A DNA stretch of 15,396 bases, taken from NCBI GenBank assembly GCA_030537915.1, contig JAUNUZ010000007.1, positions 1 through 15,396 on the forward strand. The letters are read 5' to 3'. The position numbers and the translations under genes were made by a program. The notes below the pieces were generated by a model, which worked only from the letters and a program-made list of their open reading frames with translations, was not told the origin of the DNA and ran no database searches. Each line of letters starts with the position of its first letter. Position 1 is the first letter of the stretch. This stretch comes from Micrococcales bacterium. GTDB taxonomy: Bacteria; Actinomycetota; Actinomycetes; Actinomycetales; Dermatophilaceae. Positions 1-9,509 of the stretch are shown in pieces.

Positions 1-46
1 GCCGCAGGAGAACGCCTGTCCGCGCGCGGCTGGGGAGACCCCGTGA
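1..46 (+). CDS. 3' end of an upstream gene, probably azlC
   Basis: The frame running from base 2 ends at a TGA at 44-46 and encodes a tail ending in GETP. Its stop overlaps the GTG start of the next gene in a GTGA arrangement, the usual layout of azlC followed by azlD. AzlC is the large subunit of a branched-chain amino acid exporter. Only about 14 codons lie in the window, so the identity rests on the neighbour and the overlap, not on any visible domain. Confidence 0.45.
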   Translation, partial: PQENACPRAAGETP

Positions 47-366
47 GCACCTGGACCGCAGTCCTGCTTGGCTGCGCGCTCGCCTACGCGCTCAAGATCG
101 CTGGATACGTCGTGCCGCACCGCGTCCTGCGGGCGCCACGCGTCATGTCGGTGACTGCGCTGTTGCCGGTCGCGCTGCTCGCCGCCCTCGTCGGCGTGCA
201 GACGTTCGTCGGGAGCGCTGACGCGGCCGAGACAGTTGTCATCGATTCCCGCGCGGTCGCCGTCGCCGTCGCCGTCGTCGCGTTGTGGCGACGGGTCCCC
301 TTTGTGTTCGTCGTCATCCTGGGCGCTGGGACGGCGGCGTTGTTGCGCGCTGCCGGCTGGTCCTGA
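43..366 (+). CDS. azlD: AzlD-family branched-chain amino acid transport protein
   Basis: A 107-residue, very hydrophobic protein of the usual AzlD length (about 100-110). It shows about four membrane segments: roughly residues 5-23, 34-55, 67-82 and 86-103. The segment order and the KIAGYVVPHRVL stretch after the first helix fit AzlD. The family is the small subunit that, with AzlC, exports leucine, isoleucine, valine or analogues across the cytoplasmic membrane. The GTG start at 43 is preceded by GGAG at 34-37 with a 5-base spacer and overlaps the stop of the preceding frame, so the pair is probably translationally coupled. Family assignment is good; substrate is inferred from the family only. 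Confidence 0.75.
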   Translation: MSTWTAVLLGCALAYALKIAGYVVPHRVLRAPRVMSVTALLPVALLAALVGVQTFVGSADAAETVVIDSRAVAVAVAVVALWRRVPFVFVVILGAGTAALLRAAGWS

Positions 367-496
367 AGGCCGCCTCAGTATTAGCTGCGGACACATCTAC
401 ATATCGAAATGCGGCATTCGCACGTGTGGTCTAGAAATGTCGCGTCTGCGGGTTTAGCCTCGCGGCGACCCATAGGCCCCCGAGGAAGCTGCCCCC

Positions 497-2779
497 ATGT
501 CACTCGACAGCGACGTCCAAAAGATTCAAACGGATCCTGACCAGCCCCCGGTGGCCGTCGTCGAGCGTGACGCGCTCTCGGGCAGAGCCAAGATCGTCTT
601 CCTCGTCCTCGCGGTTCTCGCCGCGACCGGCTGGACGATGCTGGCCATCGTCCGCGGCGAACACGTGAGCTCGATGTGGTTCGTGCTCGCGGCGGTGGGT
701 AGCTACTTCCTCGCCCTACGCTTCTACGCTCGGCTCATCGAGCGCAAGATCCTCAAACCGGACGACACGCGCGCGACCCCGGCCGAACTCAACGACAACG
801 GCAAGGACTTCATGCCGACGGACCGCCGGGTCCTCTTCGGTCACCACTTCGCCGCGATCTCCGGGGCCGGGCCGCTCGTCGGGCCGGTCCTGGCCGCGCA
901 GATGGGATACCTGCCCGGCACGCTATGGATCATCTTCGGCGTGATCTTCGCCGGGGCGGTGCAGGACTACATGGTGCTGCACTTCTCCATCCGCCGGAAC
1001 GGGCGCAGCCTCGGACAGATGGCCCGCGAGGAGCTTGGCCCGATCGGTGGCTGGGCAGCCATTGTCGGCGTGCTGACGATCATGATCATCATCATCGCCG
1101 TGCTCGGCGTCGTCATCATCGGCGCCCTGGCGGAGAGCCCGTGGGCGGTCTTCTCCATCTCGATGACGATTCCGATCGCATTGCTCATGGGCATCTACCT
1201 GCGCGTCGTGCGCCCCGGTGCGATCAGTGAGGTCTCGATCATCGGCGTTGCACTGCTCTTCCTGGCGATCATCGGGGGCAAGTGGGTCGCGGACTCGGCC
1301 ACGCTGGCCCCGATCTTCACGCTGAGCAAACCGAGCCTGGCGATCTACCTGTCGCTCTACGGTTTCGCGGCCTCGGTCCTGCCGGTATGGCTGCTACTCG
1401 CCCCGCGGGACTACCTGTCGACGTTCATGAAGGTCGGCACGATCATCGCGCTGGCCCTCGGCATCCTCCTGGTCAACCCCGAGATCAAAATGCCGGCCCT
1501 CACACACTTCGCGCTCGACGGCACGGGCCCCGCCTTCGCAGGACAACTCTTCCCGTTCCTCTTCATCACCATCGCCTGCGGGGCGATCTCGGGCTTCCAC
1601 GCCCTGATCTCCTCGGGCACGACACCCAAGCTCATCGAGAAGGAGACCCAAGCCCGGCTCATCGGCTACGGCGGCATGCTCACCGAGAGCTTCGTCGCGA
1701 TAATGGCCCTCGTCGCCGCGTGCATCCTCGATCAGCACCTCTACTTCGCGATGAACGCCCCCGCCGGCGCCACCGGTGGTGGAGCTGCGATCCCGACCCC
1801 CCAGACGGCCGCCGCCTATACGAACGGGCTCAACCTCGTGAGCCAGGGCGGCCAGCTGCTGCCGCCGATCGACCCGAGTCTGTTCAGCCAGGCCGCCACC
1901 GATATTGGCGAGAAGTCGATCATTTCGCGCACCGGTGGCGCGCCGACGCTGGCCATGGGCATGGCTGAGGTCATGCACCGGATCCCGCTGCTGGGCGACA
2001 AGGCGTTTTGGTACCACTTCGCCGTCATGTTCGAGGCGCTCTTCATCCTCACCACGATCGACGCAGGCACCCGCGTGGCGCGTTTCATGCTCTCCGACAC
2101 CATCGGCAACATCCCCGGCCTGCACAAGTTCAAGGATGCCAGCTGGCGGGTCGGTGCCTGGGTGTGCTCGGCGATCGTCGTGCTCGCCTGGGGGTCGATC
2201 CTCTACATGGGCGTCACAGACCCGCTCGGCGGCATCAACATGCTCTTCCCGCTCTTCGGGATCGCCAACCAGTTGCTGGCCGCCATCGCCCTGTGCGTCG
2301 TCTTCACGATCACCATGAAGAAGGCTCTCTTCACCTGGGCCTGGATACCGGGGATCCCGCTGTTCTTCGTCCTGATCGTGACGATGGCGGCCTCCTTCCA
2401 GAAGATCTTCAGTTCCGACCCCAAGATCGGCTACTGGACCCTGCGCAACGCCGCGATCGCAGCCAAGGAGGCTGGCAAGACCAGCTTCCAAACGGCCAAG
2501 ACGCCCGAGGAGATCGACGTCGTCATCCGCAACACCCTCGTCCAGGGCAGTCTGTCGATCGTCTACGCCGTGCTCGTGCTCATCGTCTTCGCCACGGCGA
2601 TGTGGATGTCGGCCAAGGCATTCCGCGCCGGCGGCATGCCGACCAGCGAGGACGAGCACACGGACTCCCACATCTTCTCGCCGCGCAGCTTCGCGCCCTC
2701 GCACGCGGAGAAGGAGGTCCTGAAGGAGTGGAGTGACGCCGGGCTCGACCCGACCCCCGTCGGCCGCCCGCACGGATGA
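497..2779 (+). CDS. cstA: CstA-family pyruvate/peptide transporter (carbon starvation protein A)
   Basis: A 760-residue polytopic membrane protein, in the normal CstA range (about 690-760). The family hallmark is clear: GHHFAAISGAGPLVGP begins near residue 115 and is followed by AVQDYMVL around residues 154-161. After a soluble N-terminal stretch of about 35 residues there are many hydrophobic segments to about residue 710, then a polar cytoplasmic tail. Members of the family (CstA, BtsT) import pyruvate, and CstA has also been linked to peptide use during carbon starvation in enterobacteria. AGGA at 483-486 precedes the ATG. The stop (2777-2779) is followed within 120 bases by ybdD, the usual partner. 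The 130 bases upstream hold the promoter, but I see no convincing -35/-10 pair; TGTG at 425-428 is at most a half-site for a CRP/GlxR-type regulator. Pyruvate fits the nifJ gene further downstream. Confidence 0.93.
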   Translation: MSLDSDVQKIQTDPDQPPVAVVERDALSGRAKIVFLVLAVLAATGWTMLAIVRGEHVSSMWFVLAAVGSYFLALRFYARLIERKILKPDDTRATPAELNDNGKDFMPTDRRVLFGHHFAAISGAGPLVGPVLAAQMGYLPGTLWIIFGVIFAGAVQDYMVLHFSIRRNGRSLGQMAREELGPIGGWAAIVGVLTIMIIIIAVLGVVIIGALAESPWAVFSISMTIPIALLMGIYLRVVRPGAISEVSIIGVALLFLAIIGGKWVADSATLAPIFTLSKPSLAIYLSLYGFAASVLPVWLLLAPRDYLSTFMKVGTIIALALGILLVNPEIKMPALTHFALDGTGPAFAGQLFPFLFITIACGAISGFHALISSGTTPKLIEKETQARLIGYGGMLTESFVAIMALVAACILDQHLYFAMNAPAGATGGGAAIPTPQTAAAYTNGLNLVSQGGQLLPPIDPSLFSQAATDIGEKSIISRTGGAPTLAMGMAEVMHRIPLLGDKAFWYHFAVMFEALFILTTIDAGTRVARFMLSDTIGNIPGLHKFKDASWRVGAWVCSAIVVLAWGSILYMGVTDPLGGINMLFPLFGIANQLLAAIALCVVFTITMKKALFTWAWIPGIPLFFVLIVTMAASFQKIFSSDPKIGYWTLRNAAIAAKEAGKTSFQTAKTPEEIDVVIRNTLVQGSLSIVYAVLVLIVFATAMWMSAKAFRAGGMPTSEDEHTDSHIFSPRSFAPSHAEKEVLKEWSDAGLDPTPVGRPHG

Positions 2780-2898
2780 TGGACGCGACCTGTCCGACTC
2801 CGCAGGGCAATTCGCTACCCCCGCGGGCGCCGGAGCCCATCGCGGCTTCGGCACCTGAAGGCATTTCCACCGACGCGCCCAGGGCGCATGATGGAGCT

Positions 2899-3102
2899 AT
2901 GACCAAGGTGCTCGCTTCCGCTCGCCGGACCATCGGTGCGCTGCGCTGGTACTGGCGAGGGGTGACCGGCGCGGACGCCTACGAGCGGTACGTCGAGTAC
3001 CTACAGCGGACATGTCCCGACGCGCTCGTACCGAGCCAGAAGCAGTTCTGGCGTGACAAGTACGAGGACATGGAGCGCAACCCCAAGGCGCGCTGCTGCT
3101 GA
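2899..3102 (+). CDS. ybdD: YbdD/YjiX-family small protein, CstA partner
   Basis: A 67-residue protein that matches the YbdD/YjiX family (formerly DUF466): a basic N-terminus, the WYWRGVTGADAYERYVEY stretch, and a conserved ending in ARCC. Members almost always lie directly after a cstA/btsT gene, as here, and are thought to assist the transporter; the mechanism is unknown to me. The start is uncertain. ATG 2899 gives the standard family length, but the nearest GGAG (2893-2896) is only 2 bases away. An in-frame ATG at 2776 overlaps the cstA stop as ATGA and would add 41 Pro/Ala-rich residues that do not look like the family. GTG 2908 has GGAG at a better distance (11 bases) but trims three residues. 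Confidence 0.85.
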   Translation: MTKVLASARRTIGALRWYWRGVTGADAYERYVEYLQRTCPDALVPSQKQFWRDKYEDMERNPKARCC

Positions 3103-3135
3103 CCCCGTCCTGTCCCGCGCGTTTCTCGGCGAAGG

Positions 3136-3172
3136 GCTCCCCCGGAAGGAAGGTGGGGCGGCCGGGGCGAGC
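3136..3172. terminator. Possible bidirectional terminator hairpin between ybdD and dapB
   Basis: GCTCCCCCGG (3136-3145) pairs with CCGGGGCGAGC (3162-3172): ten base pairs with one bulged C (3168) and a 16-base loop. It lies between the convergent stops at 3102 and 3184. There is no T-tract on either side, which is common in high-GC actinobacteria. It could be chance pairing in GC-rich DNA. Confidence 0.4.
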
Positions 3173-3183
3173 TGTGACACTCC

Positions 3184-5436
<2,253 letters not shown>

Positions 5437-5451
5437 CCGCCAGAAGACCAC

Positions 5452-5468
5452 ATGCCCGCCCCGGGCAT
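5452..5468. terminator. Short hairpin just after the symporter stop
   Basis: ATGCCCG (5452-5458) and CGGGCAT (5462-5468) form a perfect 7-bp stem with a CCC loop, starting 16 bases after the symporter stop codon. There is no T-tract. It may be a first terminator or RNA-stabilising element ahead of the stronger hairpin at 5486. Confidence 0.45.
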
Positions 5469-5485
5469 TCGCGGCACAAGCCAGC

Positions 5486-5514
5486 GGCCTCGCACCCACG
5501 TTGGGTGCGAGGCC
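5486..5514. terminator. Strong bidirectional hairpin between convergent genes
   Basis: GGCCTCGCACCCA (5486-5498) pairs perfectly with TGGGTGCGAGGCC (5502-5514): a 13-bp stem with a 3-base CGT loop. It sits between the symporter stop at 5436 and the stop of the minus-strand small membrane protein at 5547, so it can serve both. It lacks a T-tract on either strand, as many actinobacterial terminators do. Confidence 0.8.
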
Positions 5515-5546
5515 GTCGGGCTGTAGCAGCGTTGATCCGCGACCGC

Positions 5547-5822
5547 CTAGTGGTGCATCGGCGGGAGGTCGGGGTCGGCCTCGATGTGGTCGGGCACCAC
5601 GATCGGACGGAGCCTGGCCCACGTCATGAATGCCGCCCCCACGACGAGCAGCCCTAGGCCGCACCACAGGTTGGCGTTGATGCCACCCGTCTTCTCGGAC
5701 GCCCCGTGGCCGAGCATGGACGCGCCGACGAGCAGCACGCCGTAGATGGACAGGAGCAGGCCGATGATGTTGCGGATGTCGAATGCTCCGGCAGTGTGCC
5801 GACCGGATGTGTTCTCAGACAT
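5547..5822 (-). CDS. Small two-helix membrane protein, possible symporter subunit
   Basis: A 91-residue protein I cannot assign to a named family. It has a short polar N-terminus, a hydrophobic segment at about residues 18-39, a polar loop, a second segment at about 51-68, and a cytoplasmic-looking tail ending in two histidines. It starts 12 bases after the stop of the sodium:solute symporter gene and has the best Shine-Dalgarno in the window (GGAGG, 5-base spacer), so both come from one transcript. Small two-helix partners are known for other members of this transporter superfamily (for example DUF485 with ActP, DUF997/YhdT with PanF). A similar accessory role is an inference from position and topology only. 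Confidence 0.75.
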   Translation of the reverse strand: MSENTSGRHTAGAFDIRNIIGLLLSIYGVLLVGASMLGHGASEKTGGINANLWCGLGLLVVGAAFMTWARLRPIVVPDHIEADPDLPPMHH

Positions 5823-5827
5823 TAATG

Positions 5828-5832
5828 CCTCC
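5828..5832 (-). promoter_or_regulatory. Strong Shine-Dalgarno of the small membrane protein
   Basis: GGAGG on the minus strand, 5 bases ahead of the ATG at 5822 and only two bases past the stop codon (5835-5837) of the symporter gene. It fixes the start and suggests efficient translation from the shared transcript. Confidence 0.75.
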
Positions 5833-5834
5833 GA

Positions 5835-7574
5835 TCAGAACAGGATGTTGAGGATGAGGACCATGCCCAGCGCGATCAATGCCAGTGGCACGGTGCGCTG
5901 AACAAGGGGCAAGGTCGCCTCGTGCGGATCGACGAGGTCCTCCTTGGGTGTCTCGGAGTAGACGAGACCCTTGAGCTCGGCCGACGTCTTCGGGGTAGTC
6001 GCCAGCGACACGACGATACTCACGACGATATCCACCACGAAAGCCGTCGAAGCGGCGACGAAGGCCAGTCCCTGGCCCGGGAGTGTGAAGATTCCCCCGA
6101 AGGTCGACGCACTCCACAGCGCCACCGCGGAAAGCGTGCCGGCGACGAGGCCGGCCCAGCCGGCCGTCGATGTCATGCGCTTCCAGAACATGCCGAGGAT
6201 GAAGGTCGCGAACAATGGCGCATTGAAGAACCCGAAGAGCGTCTGTAGGTAGTCCATGATGTTGCCGAAGTTGCCCGCGATGAGCGCTGTGAAGATCGCG
6301 ATGACCGTTGCACCGACCGTGGCCAGTCGACCGATCCCCAGGTAGTAGGAATCCTCGCGATCCTTGATGACATACGTCTGCCAGAGGTCGAAGCTGAAGA
6401 CCGTGTTGAAGGCGGAGATGTTGGCAGCCATACCCGCCATGAAGGCGGCGAGCAGACCGGTGATCGCGAGACCGAGCATGCCGTTCGGCAGGACGTCGCG
6501 CATGAGGTAGAGCAGAGCGTCGTTGTACTTCACGCCCGTCCCCGTGGCACCGCCCGGGACGGCCTCGCCACCCTTGAGCCGGAAGATCTCCGAGACCAGG
6601 ACCGCCGCCACCATGCCCGGCACGATGGTGATGAACGGCACGAACATCTTGGGGAACGCACCGATGATCGGGGTCTTGCGGGCCGCGGAGATCGAGTTGC
6701 TCGCCATGGCGCGCTGGACCTCGACGAAGTTCGTCGTCCAGTAGCCGAAGGAAAGGACGAAGCCGAGACCGAAGACGATACCGACGACAGACCAGAACGG
6801 GTTGTCGAAGCCGGAGAGCGCCTGGCCCGGCCACGAGTTCAATTGCTCAGCTGCCGGCGTGACTCCGGGGTTCGAGTCTGCGAAGGCGGTGATCTTGTCC
6901 TCCATGCCGCTCCACCCGCCGACGCGGTGCAGACCGAGGAGCGTCAATGGAAGTAGCGCGGCGACGATGACGAAGAACTGCAGGACTTCGTTATAGATAG
7001 CCGCCGACAGACCGCCCAGAGTGATGTAGGACAACACGATGGCTGCTGCGATGATCAGCGCCAGCCATTGCGGCCAGCCGAGCAGGGCATGGACGATCGA
7101 GGCGAGCAGATAGAGATTGACCCCGGCAATGAGCAACTGCGCCAACGCGAAGCTCAAGGAGTTGACCAGGTGGGCACCCGGGCCGAAACGGCGGAGCATG
7201 AACTCGGGCACCGAACGGACCTTCGAACCGTAATAGAACGGCATCATGACGACGCCGAGGAAGAGCATCGCGGGAATTGCGCCGACCCAGAAGTAGTGGA
7301 CCGTCGGCATGCCGAACTCGGCGCCGGTCGCCGACATGCCCATGATCTCCACGGCGCCGAGGTTGGCCGAGATGAACGCCAGACCCGTCACCCAGGCGGG
7401 CAGGGAGCGGCCGGAGAGGAAGAAGTCGATCGAGCTCGACACCGATCGGCGTGCCATGAGGCCGATGCCCAGCACGAAGGCGAAGTAGATGAGGATGAAC
7501 ACGTAGTCCAGCGGGTTCGCCTGGATCAGGGTGTCTTGCGTCGCGACCAGCGCGGGGAGGGGTAGGGCGTTCAT
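5835..7574 (-). CDS. Sodium:solute symporter (SSS/SLC5 family)
   Basis: A 579-residue membrane protein with about 14 hydrophobic segments. Family marks include FFLSGRSLPAWVTGLAFISANLG cut around residues 51-73, the GGLSAAIYNEVLQFF stretch at about 187-201 (compare GGLxAVxYTDxxQ in SGLTs), and YWTTNFVEVQRAMAS, which recalls the YWxxNQxxxQRxLA motif of sugar symporters. The protein should use a sodium gradient to import a small solute. Substrate cannot be read from sequence; sugar-type, monocarboxylate and other organic solutes are all possible. GGAG lies 5-6 bases before the ATG. It is followed at once by the 91-residue membrane protein, and it diverges from the oxidoreductase operon starting at 7851, which suggests shared control. 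Confidence 0.9.
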   Translation of the reverse strand: MNALPLPALVATQDTLIQANPLDYVFILIYFAFVLGIGLMARRSVSSSIDFFLSGRSLPAWVTGLAFISANLGAVEIMGMSATGAEFGMPTVHYFWVGAIPAMLFLGVVMMPFYYGSKVRSVPEFMLRRFGPGAHLVNSLSFALAQLLIAGVNLYLLASIVHALLGWPQWLALIIAAAIVLSYITLGGLSAAIYNEVLQFFVIVAALLPLTLLGLHRVGGWSGMEDKITAFADSNPGVTPAAEQLNSWPGQALSGFDNPFWSVVGIVFGLGFVLSFGYWTTNFVEVQRAMASNSISAARKTPIIGAFPKMFVPFITIVPGMVAAVLVSEIFRLKGGEAVPGGATGTGVKYNDALLYLMRDVLPNGMLGLAITGLLAAFMAGMAANISAFNTVFSFDLWQTYVIKDREDSYYLGIGRLATVGATVIAIFTALIAGNFGNIMDYLQTLFGFFNAPLFATFILGMFWKRMTSTAGWAGLVAGTLSAVALWSASTFGGIFTLPGQGLAFVAASTAFVVDIVVSIVVSLATTPKTSAELKGLVYSETPKEDLVDPHEATLPLVQRTVPLALIALGMVLILNILF

Positions 7575-7628
7575 AGGTTCTCCGAGACGTCATCGGCCTG
7601 GGCGTGTGGCAGCAGCTGTGCGGACAGG

Positions 7629-7634
7629 AATATA
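7629..7634 (-). promoter_or_regulatory. Candidate -10 element for the symporter operon
   Basis: TATATT on the minus strand is an unusually good -10 hexamer for this GC-rich DNA. It would place the transcription start about 45-50 bases ahead of the symporter ATG at 7574. No matching -35 is clear, so an activator or extended contacts would be needed. Confidence 0.4.
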
Positions 7635-7678
7635 CGCCACCTGAACAGAACCAGCCCGCCAGTGCGGGACCGAGCTCA

Positions 7679-7702
7679 CAAGGTGTCCGAAAGGTGACCT
7701 TG
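7679..7702. promoter_or_regulatory. Operator-like element in the divergent control region
   Basis: The core AAGGTGACCTT (7691-7701) is a perfect inverted repeat around a central G. A second AAGGTG (7680-7685) lies 11 bases upstream, about one helical turn, giving AAGGTGTCC followed by AAGGTGACC as direct repeats. The element is 105 bases from the symporter start and about 150 bases from the oxidoreductase start, upstream of the candidate symporter -10. A GGT-ACC half-site pair is typical of FadR-type GntR regulators, though with a different spacing. No regulator gene is in the window. The rest of 7575-7850 shows no gene. Confidence 0.45.
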
Positions 7703-7850
7703 AGTGCCCCTGAGCCCGGTCGAATCGAACGGGGCGCGAGGCGATCGAAGATTGCGCGGGCCCTAGGTCCCTGCCGTCGGTCGGGTCGACGGCTACGGTT
7801 CGAATCACGGAGAACGCCAATGACAACGGACCGACGAGGACGGGGATCTG

Positions 7851-9509
7851 ATGTCTGCTGCGACGCGAGGTATTGCTGGCGCCGGTCGAGACGACATCAC
7901 GCAATTGCCCGACCTGGCGGGATCGACCGGTCGGGTCGCCCCGGTCCGGGACCGGATGCCGATCTATGTCGATCTGCTGCCGCCGTGCAACGCGGGGTGC
8001 CCTGCCGGGGAGAACATCCAGGAGTGGCTGCGCCTCATCAAGGCCGGAGACGAGCAGGCCGCCTGGCGCCAACTGACCAGCGACAACCCGTTCCCTGCAA
8101 TCCTCGGTCGCGTCTGCTACCACCCGTGCGAGACGGCCTGCAATCGCGCTGGGCTTGACTCAGCCGTGTCGATCCACGGAGTCGAGCGCTACCTGGGCGA
8201 CCGGGCGCTGGAGAGCGGGTGGCGCTTCGAGATGCCCATCCGGCGCTCAGGGCGGCGCGTGCTCATTGTCGGCGCCGGACCCTCCGGGCTATCGGCCGCC
8301 TACCACCTGGCGCGCCTGGGACATGAGGTCGAGATCCGGGACGGCTCACCGCAGCCCGGCGGCATGATGCGCTACGGCATCCCCGAGTACCGCCTCCCCC
8401 GTGACGTGCTCGACGGCGAGATCGGCCGCCTCCTGGACCTGGGCATCCGGATCGTCACTGACCACCCGGTGACGGACCTGCTCGCCGAGCAGACCGAGGG
8501 CGGCTTCGACGCGGTCTTCGTCGCGATCGGGGCGCACCTGTCCAAGCGAGTCGACATCCCCGCACGAGACGCCGGCAAGATCATCGACGCCGTGAGCTTC
8601 CTGCGGGATGTCGCGTCCGGAGGGCGCCCCATCCTCGGCCGACGCGTCGCTGTCTACGGGGGCGGCAACACCGCGATCGACGCGGCCCGCGTGGCCCGCC
8701 GCCTCGGCGTGGACGAGAGCATGGTCGTCTACCGACGGACCCAAGAGCAGATGCCGGCGAACCTCGAGGAGGCCGCGCAGGCCCAGCGCGAGGGCGTCAC
8801 GGTGAACTGGCTGCGCACCATCACCTCCGTCGACGACGCGCTCACCGTCGAGATCATGGAGCTGGACGAGCAGGGCCGACCCCAGGGGACCGGTCGCTTC
8901 GAGACCCTCCAGGCCGACACTGTCATCCTGGCGCTGGGCCAGGAGTCCGACTCCGGTTTCCTGCAGCAGATCCCCGGCCTGCACTTGGACGGCGATGTCG
9001 TGCAGGTCGACAAGACCTCGCTCATGACTGACGTGCCCGGCATCTTCGCCGGCGGCGACGCCGTGCCGAGCGAGCGAACCGTCACGGTCGGCGTCGGACA
9101 CGGCAAGCGTGCCGCGCGCAATATCGACGCCTGGCTCGAGTCGATCCCCTTGCAGGACGAGCCGAAGCATCCCGTCGTCCACCTGGCCGACCTGCACCTA
9201 TGGTACTTCGGCGATCACCACCGGCGCGACCAGCCCGAGCTGCCTGTGCACGCCCGCGTCAGCGACTTCGAGGAGGTCGTCGGCGGCCTGGGTGCCGCCG
9301 GAGCCCGCTACGAGGCGGCGCGCTGCCTCTCCTGCGGCAACTGCTTCGAGTGCGATGGCTGCCTCGGTGCGTGCCCCGAGGACGCGGTCATCAAGCTCGG
9401 GGTGGGACATCGCTACCGGTTCGACTACACCCGCTGCACCGGCTGCGGCTCCTGCTTCGAGCAGTGCCCCGTGCACGCCATAGAGATGATCCCCGAGACT
9501 CCGCGATGA
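7851..9509 (+). CDS. GltD/PreT-like FAD-dependent NAD(P)H oxidoreductase with C-terminal 2[4Fe-4S] ferredoxin domain
   Basis: A 552-residue protein of three parts. Residues about 40-115 are a helical iron-sulphur domain with Cys46, Cys50, Cys89, Cys93 and Cys97, as in glutamate synthase small subunit and dihydropyrimidine dehydrogenase. Residues about 130-455 are a tandem dinucleotide fold: GAGPSG at 141-146 for FAD, GGGNTA at 270-275 plus VVYRRTQEQMPA for NAD(P)H (the RR favours NADPH). The C-terminus has a cysteine-rich set, C492, C495, C498, C501, C504 and C508, then C529, C532, C535 and C539, enough for two [4Fe-4S] clusters. GGGG at 7842-7845 precedes the ATG. The stop overlaps the nifJ start as ATGA. 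No glutamate synthase large subunit is present, so it probably moves electrons between NifJ and NAD(P)H. This role is inferred from domains and coupling. Confidence 0.9.
   Translation: MSAATRGIAGAGRDDITQLPDLAGSTGRVAPVRDRMPIYVDLLPPCNAGCPAGENIQEWLRLIKAGDEQAAWRQLTSDNPFPAILGRVCYHPCETACNRAGLDSAVSIHGVERYLGDRALESGWRFEMPIRRSGRRVLIVGAGPSGLSAAYHLARLGHEVEIRDGSPQPGGMMRYGIPEYRLPRDVLDGEIGRLLDLGIRIVTDHPVTDLLAEQTEGGFDAVFVAIGAHLSKRVDIPARDAGKIIDAVSFLRDVASGGRPILGRRVAVYGGGNTAIDAARVARRLGVDESMVVYRRTQEQMPANLEEAAQAQREGVTVNWLRTITSVDDALTVEIMELDEQGRPQGTGRFETLQADTVILALGQESDSGFLQQIPGLHLDGDVVQVDKTSLMTDVPGIFAGGDAVPSERTVTVGVGHGKRAARNIDAWLESIPLQDEPKHPVVHLADLHLWYFGDHHRRDQPELPVHARVSDFEEVVGGLGAAGARYEAARCLSCGNCFECDGCLGACPEDAVIKLGVGHRYRFDYTRCTGCGSCFEQCPVHAIEMIPETPR

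Noticed and set aside
367..496. AATGC-G-GCATT inverted repeat and TGTG half-site upstream of cstA
   Set aside because: The repeat is only 5 bp per arm and the CRP/GlxR-like site matches in one half only; not enough to call an operator.
1394..2854. 486-codon open frame on the minus strand across cstA
   Set aside because: It is antisense to a well-conserved transporter gene, is rich in Arg/Gly/Asp/Glu as GC-skewed shadow frames are, and has no recognisable domain.
7788..7815. tRNA-like T-loop (GGTTCGAATC) ahead of the oxidoreductase operon
   Set aside because: The flanking bases do not form a T-stem and there is no acceptor, D or anticodon arm around it.
9200..9505. Possible 102-residue N-terminal extension of NifJ
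   Set aside because: The region is the coding sequence of the preceding ferredoxin domain in another frame; the NifJ family starts at the ATG at 9506.
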